This document shows, piece by piece, positions 51,247 to 59,996 of a DNA stretch of 64,000 nucleotides. This DNA comes from Chryseobacterium cucumeris (GTDB taxonomy: Bacteria; Bacteroidota; Bacteroidia; Flavobacteriales; Weeksellaceae), in contig NZ_CP068760.1 in assembly GCF_016775705.1 (NCBI RefSeq), positions 4,030,001 to 4,094,000 of the forward strand, given 5' to 3'. The translations under genes were made by a program, and so were the position numbers. Position 1 is the stretch's first letter, and each line of letters begins with the position of its first letter. Under the pieces are notes generated by a model, which was given only the letters and a program-made list of their open reading frames with translations, had not been told where the DNA came from and made no database searches.

Positions 51247-52320
51247 CTAAAACAGATCAGCCTTTAACTGGACTTTTATATAAGCCGTTTTCTGTTTTTT
51301 ACCATTTCCAGAGTCTGAATTAAGAGGGTAGACTTCTGCGAAGAAGGTGTCATTATCGGTCCAGAAAGCCTTTTTATCATCTGCTATTTTAAAGTTGGTG
51401 AAATTCACATATAAAAGGTTGTCCTGTTTCTTAGTTTGAGGAAAGTATTTAGAAATAACAAAATTACTCCCCACATCATGATTGGAAGAGACGAAGGTAA
51501 CCCAGCCTTTGGAAGGAAGAATTTGCGGATAACCTTCGGTACTCAGTTCAAACATAACTGCATTTTTTAAACTGTAAAAAGAATAGTAGGAATCTGCAAC
51601 TTCATCAGAATTTTCTTTGAATACTTCCAGGTTTAAATAAGGCGACCTTCCTACATATTCATTGGCAAGCGGTCCGGTCTCGGTAGAGACACTTTCATGT
51701 TGCGTAATTACGTCTTCTCTGCCGTTTTCTTTGTATACCCAGTTATCTGCCTGCAGTTGTATATTGGGATTTTTTACCAGCTTTTCACCAATTTGTTTTT
51801 TTGAACTGGCTTTAAATTCCTGTTCTGAAATCTCCACGATGGTTCCGAATTTCTTAAATGATTTATTCTTAGAATCACTAGATTCTCTAAAGGTGCTGCT
51901 TCTGATCTCATAAAGGTCAACCCCTTTTAACGTAAGTTCGTATGCCGGTGTGAATTCCGACTTCAGGACAAACGCTTCAATACTGTTCGAAATGTTATTA
52001 TTAATGCTGTAGTGGATAGAATAGAAGTCCTCAAACTCTTCAAATCCATAATAATTATCGAGTTTATTGTAAGGTAGTTTCAAATGGGGAGCATCTGTAC
52101 TCGGAGCGGTAAAAAACTGTACAGAATCCAGTTTAGTAAATAATTGAAACGGTACCTCCTGAACATTGTCCACTCCTTGTATTTTTTTGAAATCGGCAAA
52201 TGTTACCGTTTTCTGCTTTACTTCAGTTTTTACATGATGTGTCCCTGATGTTTTATCCTTCTGGTTACATCCTGCAAGAATTACCAGGGATGATATAAAG
52301 AATTGATTGATGACTTTCAT
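51247..52320 (-). CDS. lipoprotein of unknown function
   Basis: The start ATG 52320 gives a 357-residue lipoprotein with lipobox ILAGC (MKVINQFFISSLVILAGC). An upstream in-frame ATG at 52338 adds six residues and is less likely. The mature protein is acidic/basic mixed and rich in Lys, Asp and Phe, with predicted beta strands and no recognisable motif. It is transcribed divergently from the next lipoprotein gene, and both fall in the block that separates rpmI from infC. Confidence 0.7.
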   Translation of the reverse strand: MKVINQFFISSLVILAGCNQKDKTSGTHHVKTEVKQKTVTFADFKKIQGVDNVQEVPFQLFTKLDSVQFFTAPSTDAPHLKLPYNKLDNYYGFEEFEDFYSIHYSINNNISNSIEAFVLKSEFTPAYELTLKGVDLYEIRSSTFRESSDSKNKSFKKFGTIVEISEQEFKASSKKQIGEKLVKNPNIQLQADNWVYKENGREDVITQHESVSTETGPLANEYVGRSPYLNLEVFKENSDEVADSYYSFYSLKNAVMFELSTEGYPQILPSKGWVTFVSSNHDVGSNFVISKYFPQTKKQDNLLYVNFTNFKIADDKKAFWTDNDTFFAEVYPLNSDSGNGKKQKTAYIKVQLKADLF

Positions 52321-52478
52321 TTTTATATTTTTGCGCAAATGTATCAGTATTAAGACCAGCAGCCAACAAAACCTCCTGATATAGGGAATAAATGGCCGAA
52401 AACAGGGATATTTTGAACGATGGATTTTGGAGAATTTTACAAAATGATAACCCCAATATTGTAATTTACTTTATAAGA

Positions 52479-53042
52479 ATGAAAAACTTAATAATCAGCC
52501 TTTCGGTGGCGACTGCTTTATTAGCATCCTGTTCACCTTCTTCAGACAAAAAAACAGAAACAAATACTTCTCCGGAAACTCAAATAGAAGTGGCAGCATC
52601 TCAACCGGAACCCGTGAAGAATGATCCGGAAATAGTAGAAATACCCGGTGATTTTTCAACCCTGGTTCCTATTGACGTATTGAATAGTAAAAGCACTAAT
52701 GTGCATGATAAATATGGGATAGAATTCTCAGGAAACTGTTATTCATGCGATCTGGCCAGCCTGTCCATCACAAAGAAGCAGATCAGATGGGCTAATGTCT
52801 GTGATGAAAAAGACACTTTTGAAATTGATGATTTTTCATACACTACTGAAGGAAACAAAACGATTTTTAAAACACCGGAAAGAACCTATATTTTAACTCA
52901 AATAGATAAAGCACCTGTCTATGAACTCGTTATAGAAGGTAAAAAGCTGGAGTTAAAAAACAAGAGAGTTTCGAAATATTTTACCACCAAAAAAGTTTTG
53001 CCCCTTTTCACAGAGCATGATTGCGGGGATTTTGAAGGATAA
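52479..53042 (+). CDS. small lipoprotein of unknown function
   Basis: ATG 52479 gives 187 residues with lipobox LLASC (MKNLIISLSVATALLASC). A Ser/Thr/Glu-rich linker follows, then a compact domain with four Cys, two of them in the SGNCYSCDLASL segment. The frame is open 29 codons further upstream, but the signal peptide fixes the start. No family is recognised. Confidence 0.75.
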   Translation: MKNLIISLSVATALLASCSPSSDKKTETNTSPETQIEVAASQPEPVKNDPEIVEIPGDFSTLVPIDVLNSKSTNVHDKYGIEFSGNCYSCDLASLSITKKQIRWANVCDEKDTFEIDDFSYTTEGNKTIFKTPERTYILTQIDKAPVYELVIEGKKLELKNKRVSKYFTTKKVLPLFTEHDCGDFEG

Positions 53043-53090
53043 ACAGCAGAGTAGCCTCCGGCACAATCTTTTTTAAAACATTAGCATAAA

Positions 53091-53118
53091 AAAAACCTCA
53101 AAGTAATTTGAGGTTTCT
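53091..53118 (-). terminator. terminator of thrS-infC
   Basis: On the minus strand AAACCTCAAA and TTTGAGGTTT form a perfect stem around TTAC, followed by a run of Ts. It ends the operon directly after infC, where rpmI would normally follow. Confidence 0.9.
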
Positions 53119-53139
53119 TTATATAAAATAATGACTTAA

Positions 53140-53700
53140 TTATTTTGCTGGTTTTTTAGGACTCATCATCATAATCATCCTTTTTCCTTCAAGTTTAGGA
53201 AGCTGGTCTACTTTACCCACATGCTCAAGTTCCTGAGCAAGTTTTAAAAGCAAAATTTCTCCTTGGTCCTTAAAGATAATCGAACGTCCTTTAAAAAATA
53301 CGTAGGTTTTTAATTTAGAACCTTCTTCAAGGAATTTTTCAGCATGCTTCTTTTTGAATTCGTAATCGTGGTCATCAGTCTGAGGTCCGAAACGGATCTC
53401 TTTTACAACCACTTTTACCTGCTTGGCTTTAAGTTCCTTCTGTTTTTTCTTTTGCTCGTATAAGAATTTCTTGTATTCCAATACTCTTGCAATAAATGGT
53501 TCTGCCTTGTCAGAAATTACTACTAAATCCAATTCTTGTTCCGCCGCAATTTGTCTTGCTTTGTCAATTGGATAAATTCCTGGCTCTACGTTATCGCCCA
53601 CTAAACGAAGCTCTCTCACACGAATTTTATCGTTGATCAAGTGAGCGTCCTCTTGTACCGGACGTCTCTGTGGGCCCCTGTTGTTAAATCTTTGTGCTAT
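53140..53700 (-). CDS. infC: translation initiation factor IF-3
   Basis: IF-3 binds the 30S subunit and checks start-codon choice. The N-terminal domain contains INDKIRVRELRLVGDNVEPG; the C-terminal domain contains KKQKELKAKQVKVVVKEIRF, GPQTDDHDYEFKKKHAEKFL and GKRMIMMMSPKK. No ATG exists in frame before the conserved region: the first usable codons are TTG at 53640 and, further up, ATA at 53700, just after an in-frame stop. The extra segment AQRFNNRGPQRRPVQEDAHL resembles the N-terminal extension of other Bacteroidota IF-3 proteins, so I extend to ATA 53700 (186 residues). Non-AUG starts are typical of infC and serve autoregulation. It follows thrS by 104 bp. Confidence 0.88.
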   Translation of the reverse strand: MAQRFNNRGPQRRPVQEDAHLINDKIRVRELRLVGDNVEPGIYPIDKARQIAAEQELDLVVISDKAEPFIARVLEYKKFLYEQKKKQKELKAKQVKVVVKEIRFGPQTDDHDYEFKKKHAEKFLEEGSKLKTYVFFKGRSIIFKDQGEILLLKLAQELEHVGKVDQLPKLEGKRMIMMMSPKKPAK

Positions 53701-53804
53701 TGTATTATAATTTTATGGGTTAATTACTTAATTTAATTGATTTAAATATTTAAAATTGAAAGATTTTATTAATTTTTTAATCCTTCAATCTTTTTATTTA
53801 AAAT

Positions 53805-55724
53805 TTAGATTGCTGCCTCTTTTTTGAAGTAAGCAACGAAATCCTCCAGCTTCATCGCTCCAAGATCTCCTTCACCACGTCTTCTTACAGAAATCGTGCC
53901 TTCTTTCTCTTCATTTTCTCCTACAACAAGCATGAAAGGGATTTTCTTCAATTCAGCATCACGGATCTTTTTACCTGTCTTCTCATTTCTTTCATCAATC
54001 TGACCGCTAATATCGTGATTTTCCAAAAATTGTGAAACTTTTTTTGAATAATCTACATATTTTTCACTGATTGGTAGAATAATAAACTGATCCGGGCTTA
54101 GCCATAACGGGAAATCACCTGCAGTGTTTTCCAGCAGAATAGCGATAAAACGCTCCATAGAACCGAATGGTGCTCTGTGGATCATCACCGGTCTGTGCTT
54201 TTCATTATCATTTCCGATATAGTGAAGATCAAATCTTTCCGGTAAGTTATAATCTACCTGGATTGTTCCTAACTGCCATTTTCTTCCCAAAGCATCCTTC
54301 ACCATGAAGTCAAGCTTCGGACCGTAGAATGCCGCTTCTCCGTATTCTACTACTGTTTTTAAACCTTTCTTTTGAGCTGCATTGATGATCGCACTTTCTG
54401 CTTTCTCCCAGTTTTCATCAGAACCGATATATTTTTGTTTGTTTTCAGGATCTCTTAATGAAACCTGAGTTACAAAATCTTCAAACCCTAAAGATTTGAA
54501 TACATACAACGTAAGATCAATTACTTTTTCAAACTCTTCAGAAAGCTGATCCGGAGTACAGAATAAGTGAGCATCATCCTGAGTAAATCCACGAACTCTC
54601 GTTAAACCGTGAAGCTCTCCACTTTGCTCATATCTGTATACCGTACCGAATTCTGCATATCTTTTTGGTAAATCTCTGTAGCTCCATTGTGAAGTTTTGT
54701 AAATTTCACAGTGGTGAGGACAGTTCATCGGCTTCAGCAAAAATTCTTCTCCTTCATTGGGCGTTTTAATCGGCTGGAAGCTGTCTTCACCATATTTATC
54801 CCAGTGTCCTGAAGTTACATACAATTCTTTGGCTCCAATATGTGGAGACATAACGAATTCATAACCTCCTTTTTTCTGAGCATCAGAAAGGAAATTCTCC
54901 AGTTTTCTTCTTAAAGCAGTACCTTTTGGCAGCCAAAGTGGTAAACCTGCACCTACTTTTTCAGAGAATGCGAAGATTCCAAGTTCTTTACCTAATTTTC
55001 TGTGGTCTCTTCTTTTGGCTTCTTCCAATCTTTCAAGATATTCTGTAAGATCTTTCTGCTTCGGGAAAGAAATACCATATACTCTTGTTAATTGTGGGTT
55101 CTTTTCATTCCCTCTCCAGTAAGCTCCTGCTGCATTTAATATTTTAACCGCTTTTACGATTCCTGTATTCGGGATATGACCACCACGACATAAATCTGTG
55201 AAGTTATCGTGGGTTACAAAAGTAATTTCCCCATCATTAAGATTAGAGATCAATTCCACTTTGTAGGGGTTATCTGCATACGTCTTCAAAGCTTCTTCTT
55301 TTGAAACCGGATATAAAGAGAAGGTTGAGCCTTTCTTCGCATTTTCCAGGATCTTTTTCTCAATCTTCTCAAAATCTTTTTCAGATAGACTTTCATCCCC
55401 GAAATCTACATCATAGTAGAATCCGCTTTCGATAGCAGGACCGATGGTCAACTTAGCATCAGGATAAAACTCAAGGATTGCCTGCGCCAAAAGGTGAGCA
55501 GAAGAGTGCCAGAAAGCCTTCTTTCCAAGATCATCATTCCAGGTCAAAAGCTGTACCGTAGAATCCGTGGTTATAGGTGTGGTCGTTTCTACTTGTTTGT
55601 CATTAACAATTGCGGAAATGGTGTTTCTAGCCAATCCCTCGCTTATAGATTTTGCCACATCAAGGGGAGTCACTGCTCCCTCGAATTCTTTGACACTATT
55701 GTCTGGAAGTGTAATTTTTATCAT
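53805..55724 (-). CDS. thrS: threonyl-tRNA synthetase
   Basis: A 639-residue class-II synthetase that charges tRNA-Thr. Domains in order: TGS (1-62, MIKITLPDNSVKEFEGAVTP), the editing domain with HSSAHLLAQAILEFYPDAKL and the later RGGHIPNTG, the catalytic core with motif-2 RVRGFTQDDAHLFCTP and the zinc Cys in KPMNCPHHCEIY, motif 3 HRAPFGSMERFIAILLE, and the anticodon-binding domain from about 540. The length is normal. It is first in a two-gene operon with infC; a TATTTTTG -7 box lies about 25 bp upstream. Confidence 0.98.
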   Translation of the reverse strand: MIKITLPDNSVKEFEGAVTPLDVAKSISEGLARNTISAIVNDKQVETTTPITTDSTVQLLTWNDDLGKKAFWHSSAHLLAQAILEFYPDAKLTIGPAIESGFYYDVDFGDESLSEKDFEKIEKKILENAKKGSTFSLYPVSKEEALKTYADNPYKVELISNLNDGEITFVTHDNFTDLCRGGHIPNTGIVKAVKILNAAGAYWRGNEKNPQLTRVYGISFPKQKDLTEYLERLEEAKRRDHRKLGKELGIFAFSEKVGAGLPLWLPKGTALRRKLENFLSDAQKKGGYEFVMSPHIGAKELYVTSGHWDKYGEDSFQPIKTPNEGEEFLLKPMNCPHHCEIYKTSQWSYRDLPKRYAEFGTVYRYEQSGELHGLTRVRGFTQDDAHLFCTPDQLSEEFEKVIDLTLYVFKSLGFEDFVTQVSLRDPENKQKYIGSDENWEKAESAIINAAQKKGLKTVVEYGEAAFYGPKLDFMVKDALGRKWQLGTIQVDYNLPERFDLHYIGNDNEKHRPVMIHRAPFGSMERFIAILLENTAGDFPLWLSPDQFIILPISEKYVDYSKKVSQFLENHDISGQIDERNEKTGKKIRDAELKKIPFMLVVGENEEKEGTISVRRRGEGDLGAMKLEDFVAYFKKEAAI

Positions 55725-55748
55725 TGTTTACTAAGAAATTTTAAGAGG

Positions 55749-55756
55749 CAAAAATA
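55749..55756 (-). promoter_or_regulatory. -7 element of thrS-infC
   Basis: TATTTTTG on the minus strand, about 25 bp before the thrS start. The -33 box is weak. No Thr-rich leader frame is seen. Confidence 0.5.
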
Positions 55757-55966
55757 CGGAATTTTTAGATAAAATACTATATTAGCATATATTTAGAATG
55801 AGAATTAATATTAAAAATGTAAAAGATGCAGATGGTTTTAGTCTCACTGAATTCCATATTTCGTTTTTCATAGAAAAATACCTTTGATTTTTTATTCAAG
55901 ATAACACCAATATTAAGATACTTAGTCTATTTGTAAGTCTTTAAAAACAAATTAATTACAATTAAT

Positions 55967-56941
55967 ATGAATGCTATAAATGTTGACCTTCACTGCGATT
56001 TATTATGCTATTTGCTGGAGCCGGGTTCATTAATTAACGACAAAGAACTTGGATGCTCACTTCCTTATTTAAAAGAAGGAAATGTAAAGCTTCAGGTGAT
56101 GGCTATATACTCCGCGACAGGGCAAAATAGTACTGCTTACGGAGCAAAACAGAGCGAAATATTTTCAGATCTCCTGCAAAATGAAAGTTTTTTCTTATTC
56201 GATGGTAACAATTATAAAAATCCTGAAAATATAGGAAAAGTAGGAGTTATCGCTTCTATTGAAAATGCATCCGGCTTCTGTGGCGAAGATGACACTTTGG
56301 AAACGGGTTTTAAAAATCTGGAAGCGATCATTGAAAAAACACAACGAATTCTTTACCTTGGAATAACCCATCATACTGAAAACCGCTTTGGAGGAGGAAA
56401 TAATTCCGATGTAGGGTTGAAAGATGACGGTAAAGTTCTGCTTGACTATTTCTCAGAAAAAAACATTGCTATTGATCTTGCCCACACCAGTGATCAGCTT
56501 GCCTATGGAATTCTTAATTATATTGATCAGAGAAACTACAAAATTCCTGTTATCGCAAGCCATTCCAACTACAGACAGGTACATGATAAAAAGAGAAATC
56601 TTCCCGATGAACTGGCGAAAGAAGTGATTAAAAGAAAAGGGCTGATCGGACTCAATTTTATCCGCAATTGTGTCGATGATACAAATCCGGAAATGTTATA
56701 TGAACATATTCAGTACGGCCTTGATTTGGGTGGAGAAGATGCAGTTGCGTATGGTGCCGATTTTTTCTTCTGTAAAAACCATCCTGATAAATCCCGTCAT
56801 CCATTTTTCTTTAAAGGATATGATGATGCATCTGCATTTAATGCTATCAATAAAGAAATTGAGAAGCGTTTTTCACATGAACTGATGGAAAAAATCAGCC
56901 ATAAAAATGCATTGAGTTTTATAAAGAAGATGTATAAATAA
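55967..56941 (+). CDS. membrane dipeptidase family M19 (renal dipeptidase-like)
   Basis: This 324-residue zinc dipeptidase has NVDLHCDLLCYLL (HxD metal site), SIENASGFCGED (Glu ligand), LGITHHTENRFGGG, AIDLAHTSDQ with a His ligand, IASHSNYRQVHDKKRN and YGADFFF. All expected M19 residues are present. It hydrolyses dipeptides, possibly including D-amino-acid forms; the exact substrate is unknown. There is no signal peptide, so it is probably cytoplasmic. It is monocistronic. Confidence 0.92.
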   Translation: MNAINVDLHCDLLCYLLEPGSLINDKELGCSLPYLKEGNVKLQVMAIYSATGQNSTAYGAKQSEIFSDLLQNESFFLFDGNNYKNPENIGKVGVIASIENASGFCGEDDTLETGFKNLEAIIEKTQRILYLGITHHTENRFGGGNNSDVGLKDDGKVLLDYFSEKNIAIDLAHTSDQLAYGILNYIDQRNYKIPVIASHSNYRQVHDKKRNLPDELAKEVIKRKGLIGLNFIRNCVDDTNPEMLYEHIQYGLDLGGEDAVAYGADFFFCKNHPDKSRHPFFFKGYDDASAFNAINKEIEKRFSHELMEKISHKNALSFIKKMYK

Positions 56942-56970
56942 AATCATCATCCGATTACATCACAGCATAA

Positions 56971-57003
56971 TTAACAGGTCGCTCCGGAGGAGCGACCTGT
57001 TAA
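56971..57003. repeat. perfect palindrome, possible terminator or REP-like element
   Basis: Arms TTAACAGGTCGCTCC and GGAGCGACCTGTTAA form a 15-bp perfect stem around GGA. It has no T-run on either strand. It lies between convergent genes and could stabilise or end both transcripts. Confidence 0.65.
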
Positions 57004-57110
57004 TACCTAAATCTATAAAAGATTATATTAAAAAATGTTTTTTGATGTTTTATTTTACATGAAATAAAACATTGTAAATTATTGAAAAATATATTTTTAT
57101 ATATTCTTAT

Positions 57111-58655
57111 TTAATGCTTTCTTTTATACTTTACTTTCTGCTTGATAATCTCAATTACGTCCACATTCTGAACTTTAGATTTAATCCATCCGTGGATGTC
57201 AATATAGAATAACGAACGTCTATAATATTCATTATTGGAATATTCTTCCAGCTTTTTATCAAAGCTTTCAAAAGCTTTTTGTCTCTGATCCGGGATTTGA
57301 TTATTCAGGTTCTTAAAAAACTGAATGCTTTCAAAATGGAATTCTTCCGGCTTTTTCATTTTCTTCGCAAATTTCAAAGTAGAAGCAATAAATTCATCAT
57401 AATCTTCATCATTGCCAGACTCATATTTTGCCATTAAGATCAGAATTCTTGTATGGAACAAGAGGTCTTCCTGTACATTTCCTTTGGATTCTATAACCCT
57501 CATAGAATATTCAATGGACTTTTCAAACATTTTACTTCCGAAGAACATGGCGGCCATTTTAAGGTAAAGAATCATAAAATGGTGCTCATCAATCCTCTCT
57601 CTGAGCTTTTCCATTTTTAATTCCACTTCAGGAATAAGTTTGGTTCCTGTGAAGAATTCTCCTTTTACAAAGTGAATATTCATCAGCGTATTGTACTGAG
57701 TAAGAAAAATAAGAGACTGAAGGTTCTCATTCTGAACAAAATTCTCCGAATGAACCATTGTATTGAAGTTATGGAAATGTTCCTCCAGAATATCAATATT
57801 TCCGTATAAAAACAAAATTTTCAGCAAATACGTATTCCCTTTGATATACCAGACAGGATGGCTATAGATCATTTCAGGTTTCTTGTGAAAAAGATCGACC
57901 CATTGATAAGCATATTTCAAGGTATATTTATAGTCTTGTAAAAGCTGGTTTTTCCAGACATGGGCTTTGTAATACCATAATTTCTCTGTGAAATTCAATT
58001 TCTCAGGATTAATGTTTTTAATCTCGGAGTTAAAAACGTCCATGACTTCCTGCCGGTCTGCATCGTTTTTTACATAACCATGGGTCAGCATTTCGCTATA
58101 TAATTTCAACGAAAGATTGGATAATTTTGTTGTATAACGGTTTTGTTTACTGATCTCCTGAGATTGTTTGATAAGCTCTTCTGCACGGCCTTCGATACTT
58201 CGTGTAATGAATTGTGATTCAATTACTTTTTCAAGGTCGATAATCTCCGAAGCGATACTTTTTTCATCCAGTTCCAGTGCCGTTTGTTTGGTTTTATCCA
58301 ATATTTTTAAAGCCTGCTTGTAAAGCCCTTTCTGATACAGAATGTTGGCGAAATCCAACTGTTCACGAAGCTGGATTCTGTAGTTCTGATGACTCGGGTT
58401 CATTCGAAGGCTTACAAGAATCTGTTTATAAAGATGGGCTTTAAGATTAGAAAGCTGTTGTTTTGTAGATATCTTTTTCTCAATAATAATACTTTCATCA
58501 TATTCTTTCATCTTATCCATCTCAGAAAATAACAATAGGAATTTGGCATCTACGTTAATTCCGAGGCGGTTTACGTAGAGCTTAAACTGTCTTTTTTCAG
58601 AGGTCGTCAATGACTTTACCAATACAAACAAAAAATCTTTCTGCAATTCTGCCAT
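57111..58655 (-). CDS. helical repeat (TPR-like) protein of unknown function
   Basis: A 514-residue, almost wholly alpha-helical cytoplasmic protein without signal peptide or membrane segment. Helical pairs such as DFANILYQKGLYKQALKILD resemble TPR units. The start MAELQKDFLFVLVKSLTTSE and the basic tail KQKVKYKRKH seem genuine. Large proteins of this kind are found as conserved hypotheticals in Flavobacteriia. It is divergent from leuA, and the two starts are 148 bp apart. The function is unknown. Confidence 0.8.
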   Translation of the reverse strand: MAELQKDFLFVLVKSLTTSEKRQFKLYVNRLGINVDAKFLLLFSEMDKMKEYDESIIIEKKISTKQQLSNLKAHLYKQILVSLRMNPSHQNYRIQLREQLDFANILYQKGLYKQALKILDKTKQTALELDEKSIASEIIDLEKVIESQFITRSIEGRAEELIKQSQEISKQNRYTTKLSNLSLKLYSEMLTHGYVKNDADRQEVMDVFNSEIKNINPEKLNFTEKLWYYKAHVWKNQLLQDYKYTLKYAYQWVDLFHKKPEMIYSHPVWYIKGNTYLLKILFLYGNIDILEEHFHNFNTMVHSENFVQNENLQSLIFLTQYNTLMNIHFVKGEFFTGTKLIPEVELKMEKLRERIDEHHFMILYLKMAAMFFGSKMFEKSIEYSMRVIESKGNVQEDLLFHTRILILMAKYESGNDEDYDEFIASTLKFAKKMKKPEEFHFESIQFFKNLNNQIPDQRQKAFESFDKKLEEYSNNEYYRRSLFYIDIHGWIKSKVQNVDVIEIIKQKVKYKRKH

Positions 58656-58803
58656 TGTAAATTTTGGGGAATTAAATTATTGATTAACAAATAAATACAA
58701 TTGTTTTCTAAGCTGTTGAGTATTGTAATTTTCAGAAAAAGTAAAAATGAAAAAATATCGCAAGCTGTAGTTTTGATCCAAAATTAAGTAAAAAACTTCA
58801 CTT

Positions 58804-59967
58804 ATGAATTCCGAAAAAATCGAAATTTTTGATACGACACTGAGAGATGGGGAGCAGGTTCCGGGATGCAAACTGAATACGGAACAAAAACTGGTTATTG
58901 CTGAAAGGCTTGACGAATTAGGAATTGATATCATTGAAGCAGGATTCCCGATTTCCAGCCCGGGAGATTTTGAATCAGTTTCAGAAATTTCAAAACTGGT
59001 GAAAAATGCAAAGGTATGCGGACTCACAAGAGCGAACAAAAAAGATATTGATGTAGCAGCAGAAGCGCTGAAGTTGGCAAAGAAACCAAGAATCCACACA
59101 GGAATCGGAACTTCGGATTCTCATATTAAATACAAATTCAACTCAACAAGAGAAGATATTATTGAAAGAGCAGCAGAAGCAGTAAAATATGCGAAAACAT
59201 ATGTTGAAGACGTTGAATTTTATGCTGAAGATGCAGGAAGAACGGATAATGAATATCTGGCAAGAGTGTGTGAAGCGGTGATCAAAGCAGGAGCAACTGT
59301 CCTGAATATTCCTGATACCACAGGATATTGCCTGCCGGAAGAGTATGGTCAGAAAATAAAATATCTGAAAGAAAATGTAAAGGGAATTGAAAAAGCAGTG
59401 CTTTCATGTCATTGCCATAACGATCTGGGGCTGGCTACTGCCAATTCTATTGCCGGAGCAATTAATGGAGCCCGCCAGATTGAATGTACGATCAACGGAT
59501 TGGGTGAAAGGGCAGGAAATACAGCACTGGAAGAAGTCGTCATGATTTTAAAACAGCATAAAAATCTGAATCTGCATACTGATGTGAATTCCAGAATGCT
59601 GAATGAAATGAGTGCTATGGTTTCTGATCTGATGGGAATGTCTGTACAACCAAACAAAGCCATCGTAGGAGCTAATGCCTTTGCTCACAGCTCAGGAATT
59701 CATCAGGATGGGGTGATTAAAAACAGGGAAACATATGAAATTATAGATCCTGCAGAAGTAGGTGTGAATGCCTCTTCAATCATTCTTACAGCAAGAAGCG
59801 GACGTTCAGCATTGGCTTACCGTTTCAAGCATATCGGTTATGAGGTTACCAAAAATGAACTTGATTATCTGTATCAGGAATTTTTGAAAATCGCTGACCT
59901 TAAAAAAGAAATAGACAACGATGATCTGAGTGTTATGATGGATTCTTTCGCCAGAAAAATAGGATAG
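58804..59967 (+). CDS. leuA: 2-isopropylmalate synthase, short form
   Basis: LeuA condenses acetyl-CoA and 2-ketoisovalerate, the first step of leucine synthesis. The 387-residue protein has the catalytic barrel only: FDTTLRDGEQVPGCKLN (substrate and metal site), LSCHCHNDLGLATANSIAGA (metal His-x-His) and INGLGERAGNTALEEVVMIL. The C-terminal part (ANAFAHSSGIHQDG) is the linker subdomain; the approximately 120-residue allosteric leucine-binding domain of long LeuA is absent. Homocitrate or citramalate synthases are relatives, but the leuCDB context supports LeuA. Leucine feedback by the usual domain is therefore not expected. Confidence 0.92.
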   Translation: MNSEKIEIFDTTLRDGEQVPGCKLNTEQKLVIAERLDELGIDIIEAGFPISSPGDFESVSEISKLVKNAKVCGLTRANKKDIDVAAEALKLAKKPRIHTGIGTSDSHIKYKFNSTREDIIERAAEAVKYAKTYVEDVEFYAEDAGRTDNEYLARVCEAVIKAGATVLNIPDTTGYCLPEEYGQKIKYLKENVKGIEKAVLSCHCHNDLGLATANSIAGAINGARQIECTINGLGERAGNTALEEVVMILKQHKNLNLHTDVNSRMLNEMSAMVSDLMGMSVQPNKAIVGANAFAHSSGIHQDGVIKNRETYEIIDPAEVGVNASSIILTARSGRSALAYRFKHIGYEVTKNELDYLYQEFLKIADLKKEIDNDDLSVMMDSFARKIG

Positions 59968-59996
59968 GTTTGATTTAAATCAAGATAAAGTAAACA

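Noticed and set aside
58656..58803. Possible leucine leader peptide (MKKYRKL) before leuA
   Set aside because: It has seven codons with one Leu, and no terminator or alternative stems follow.
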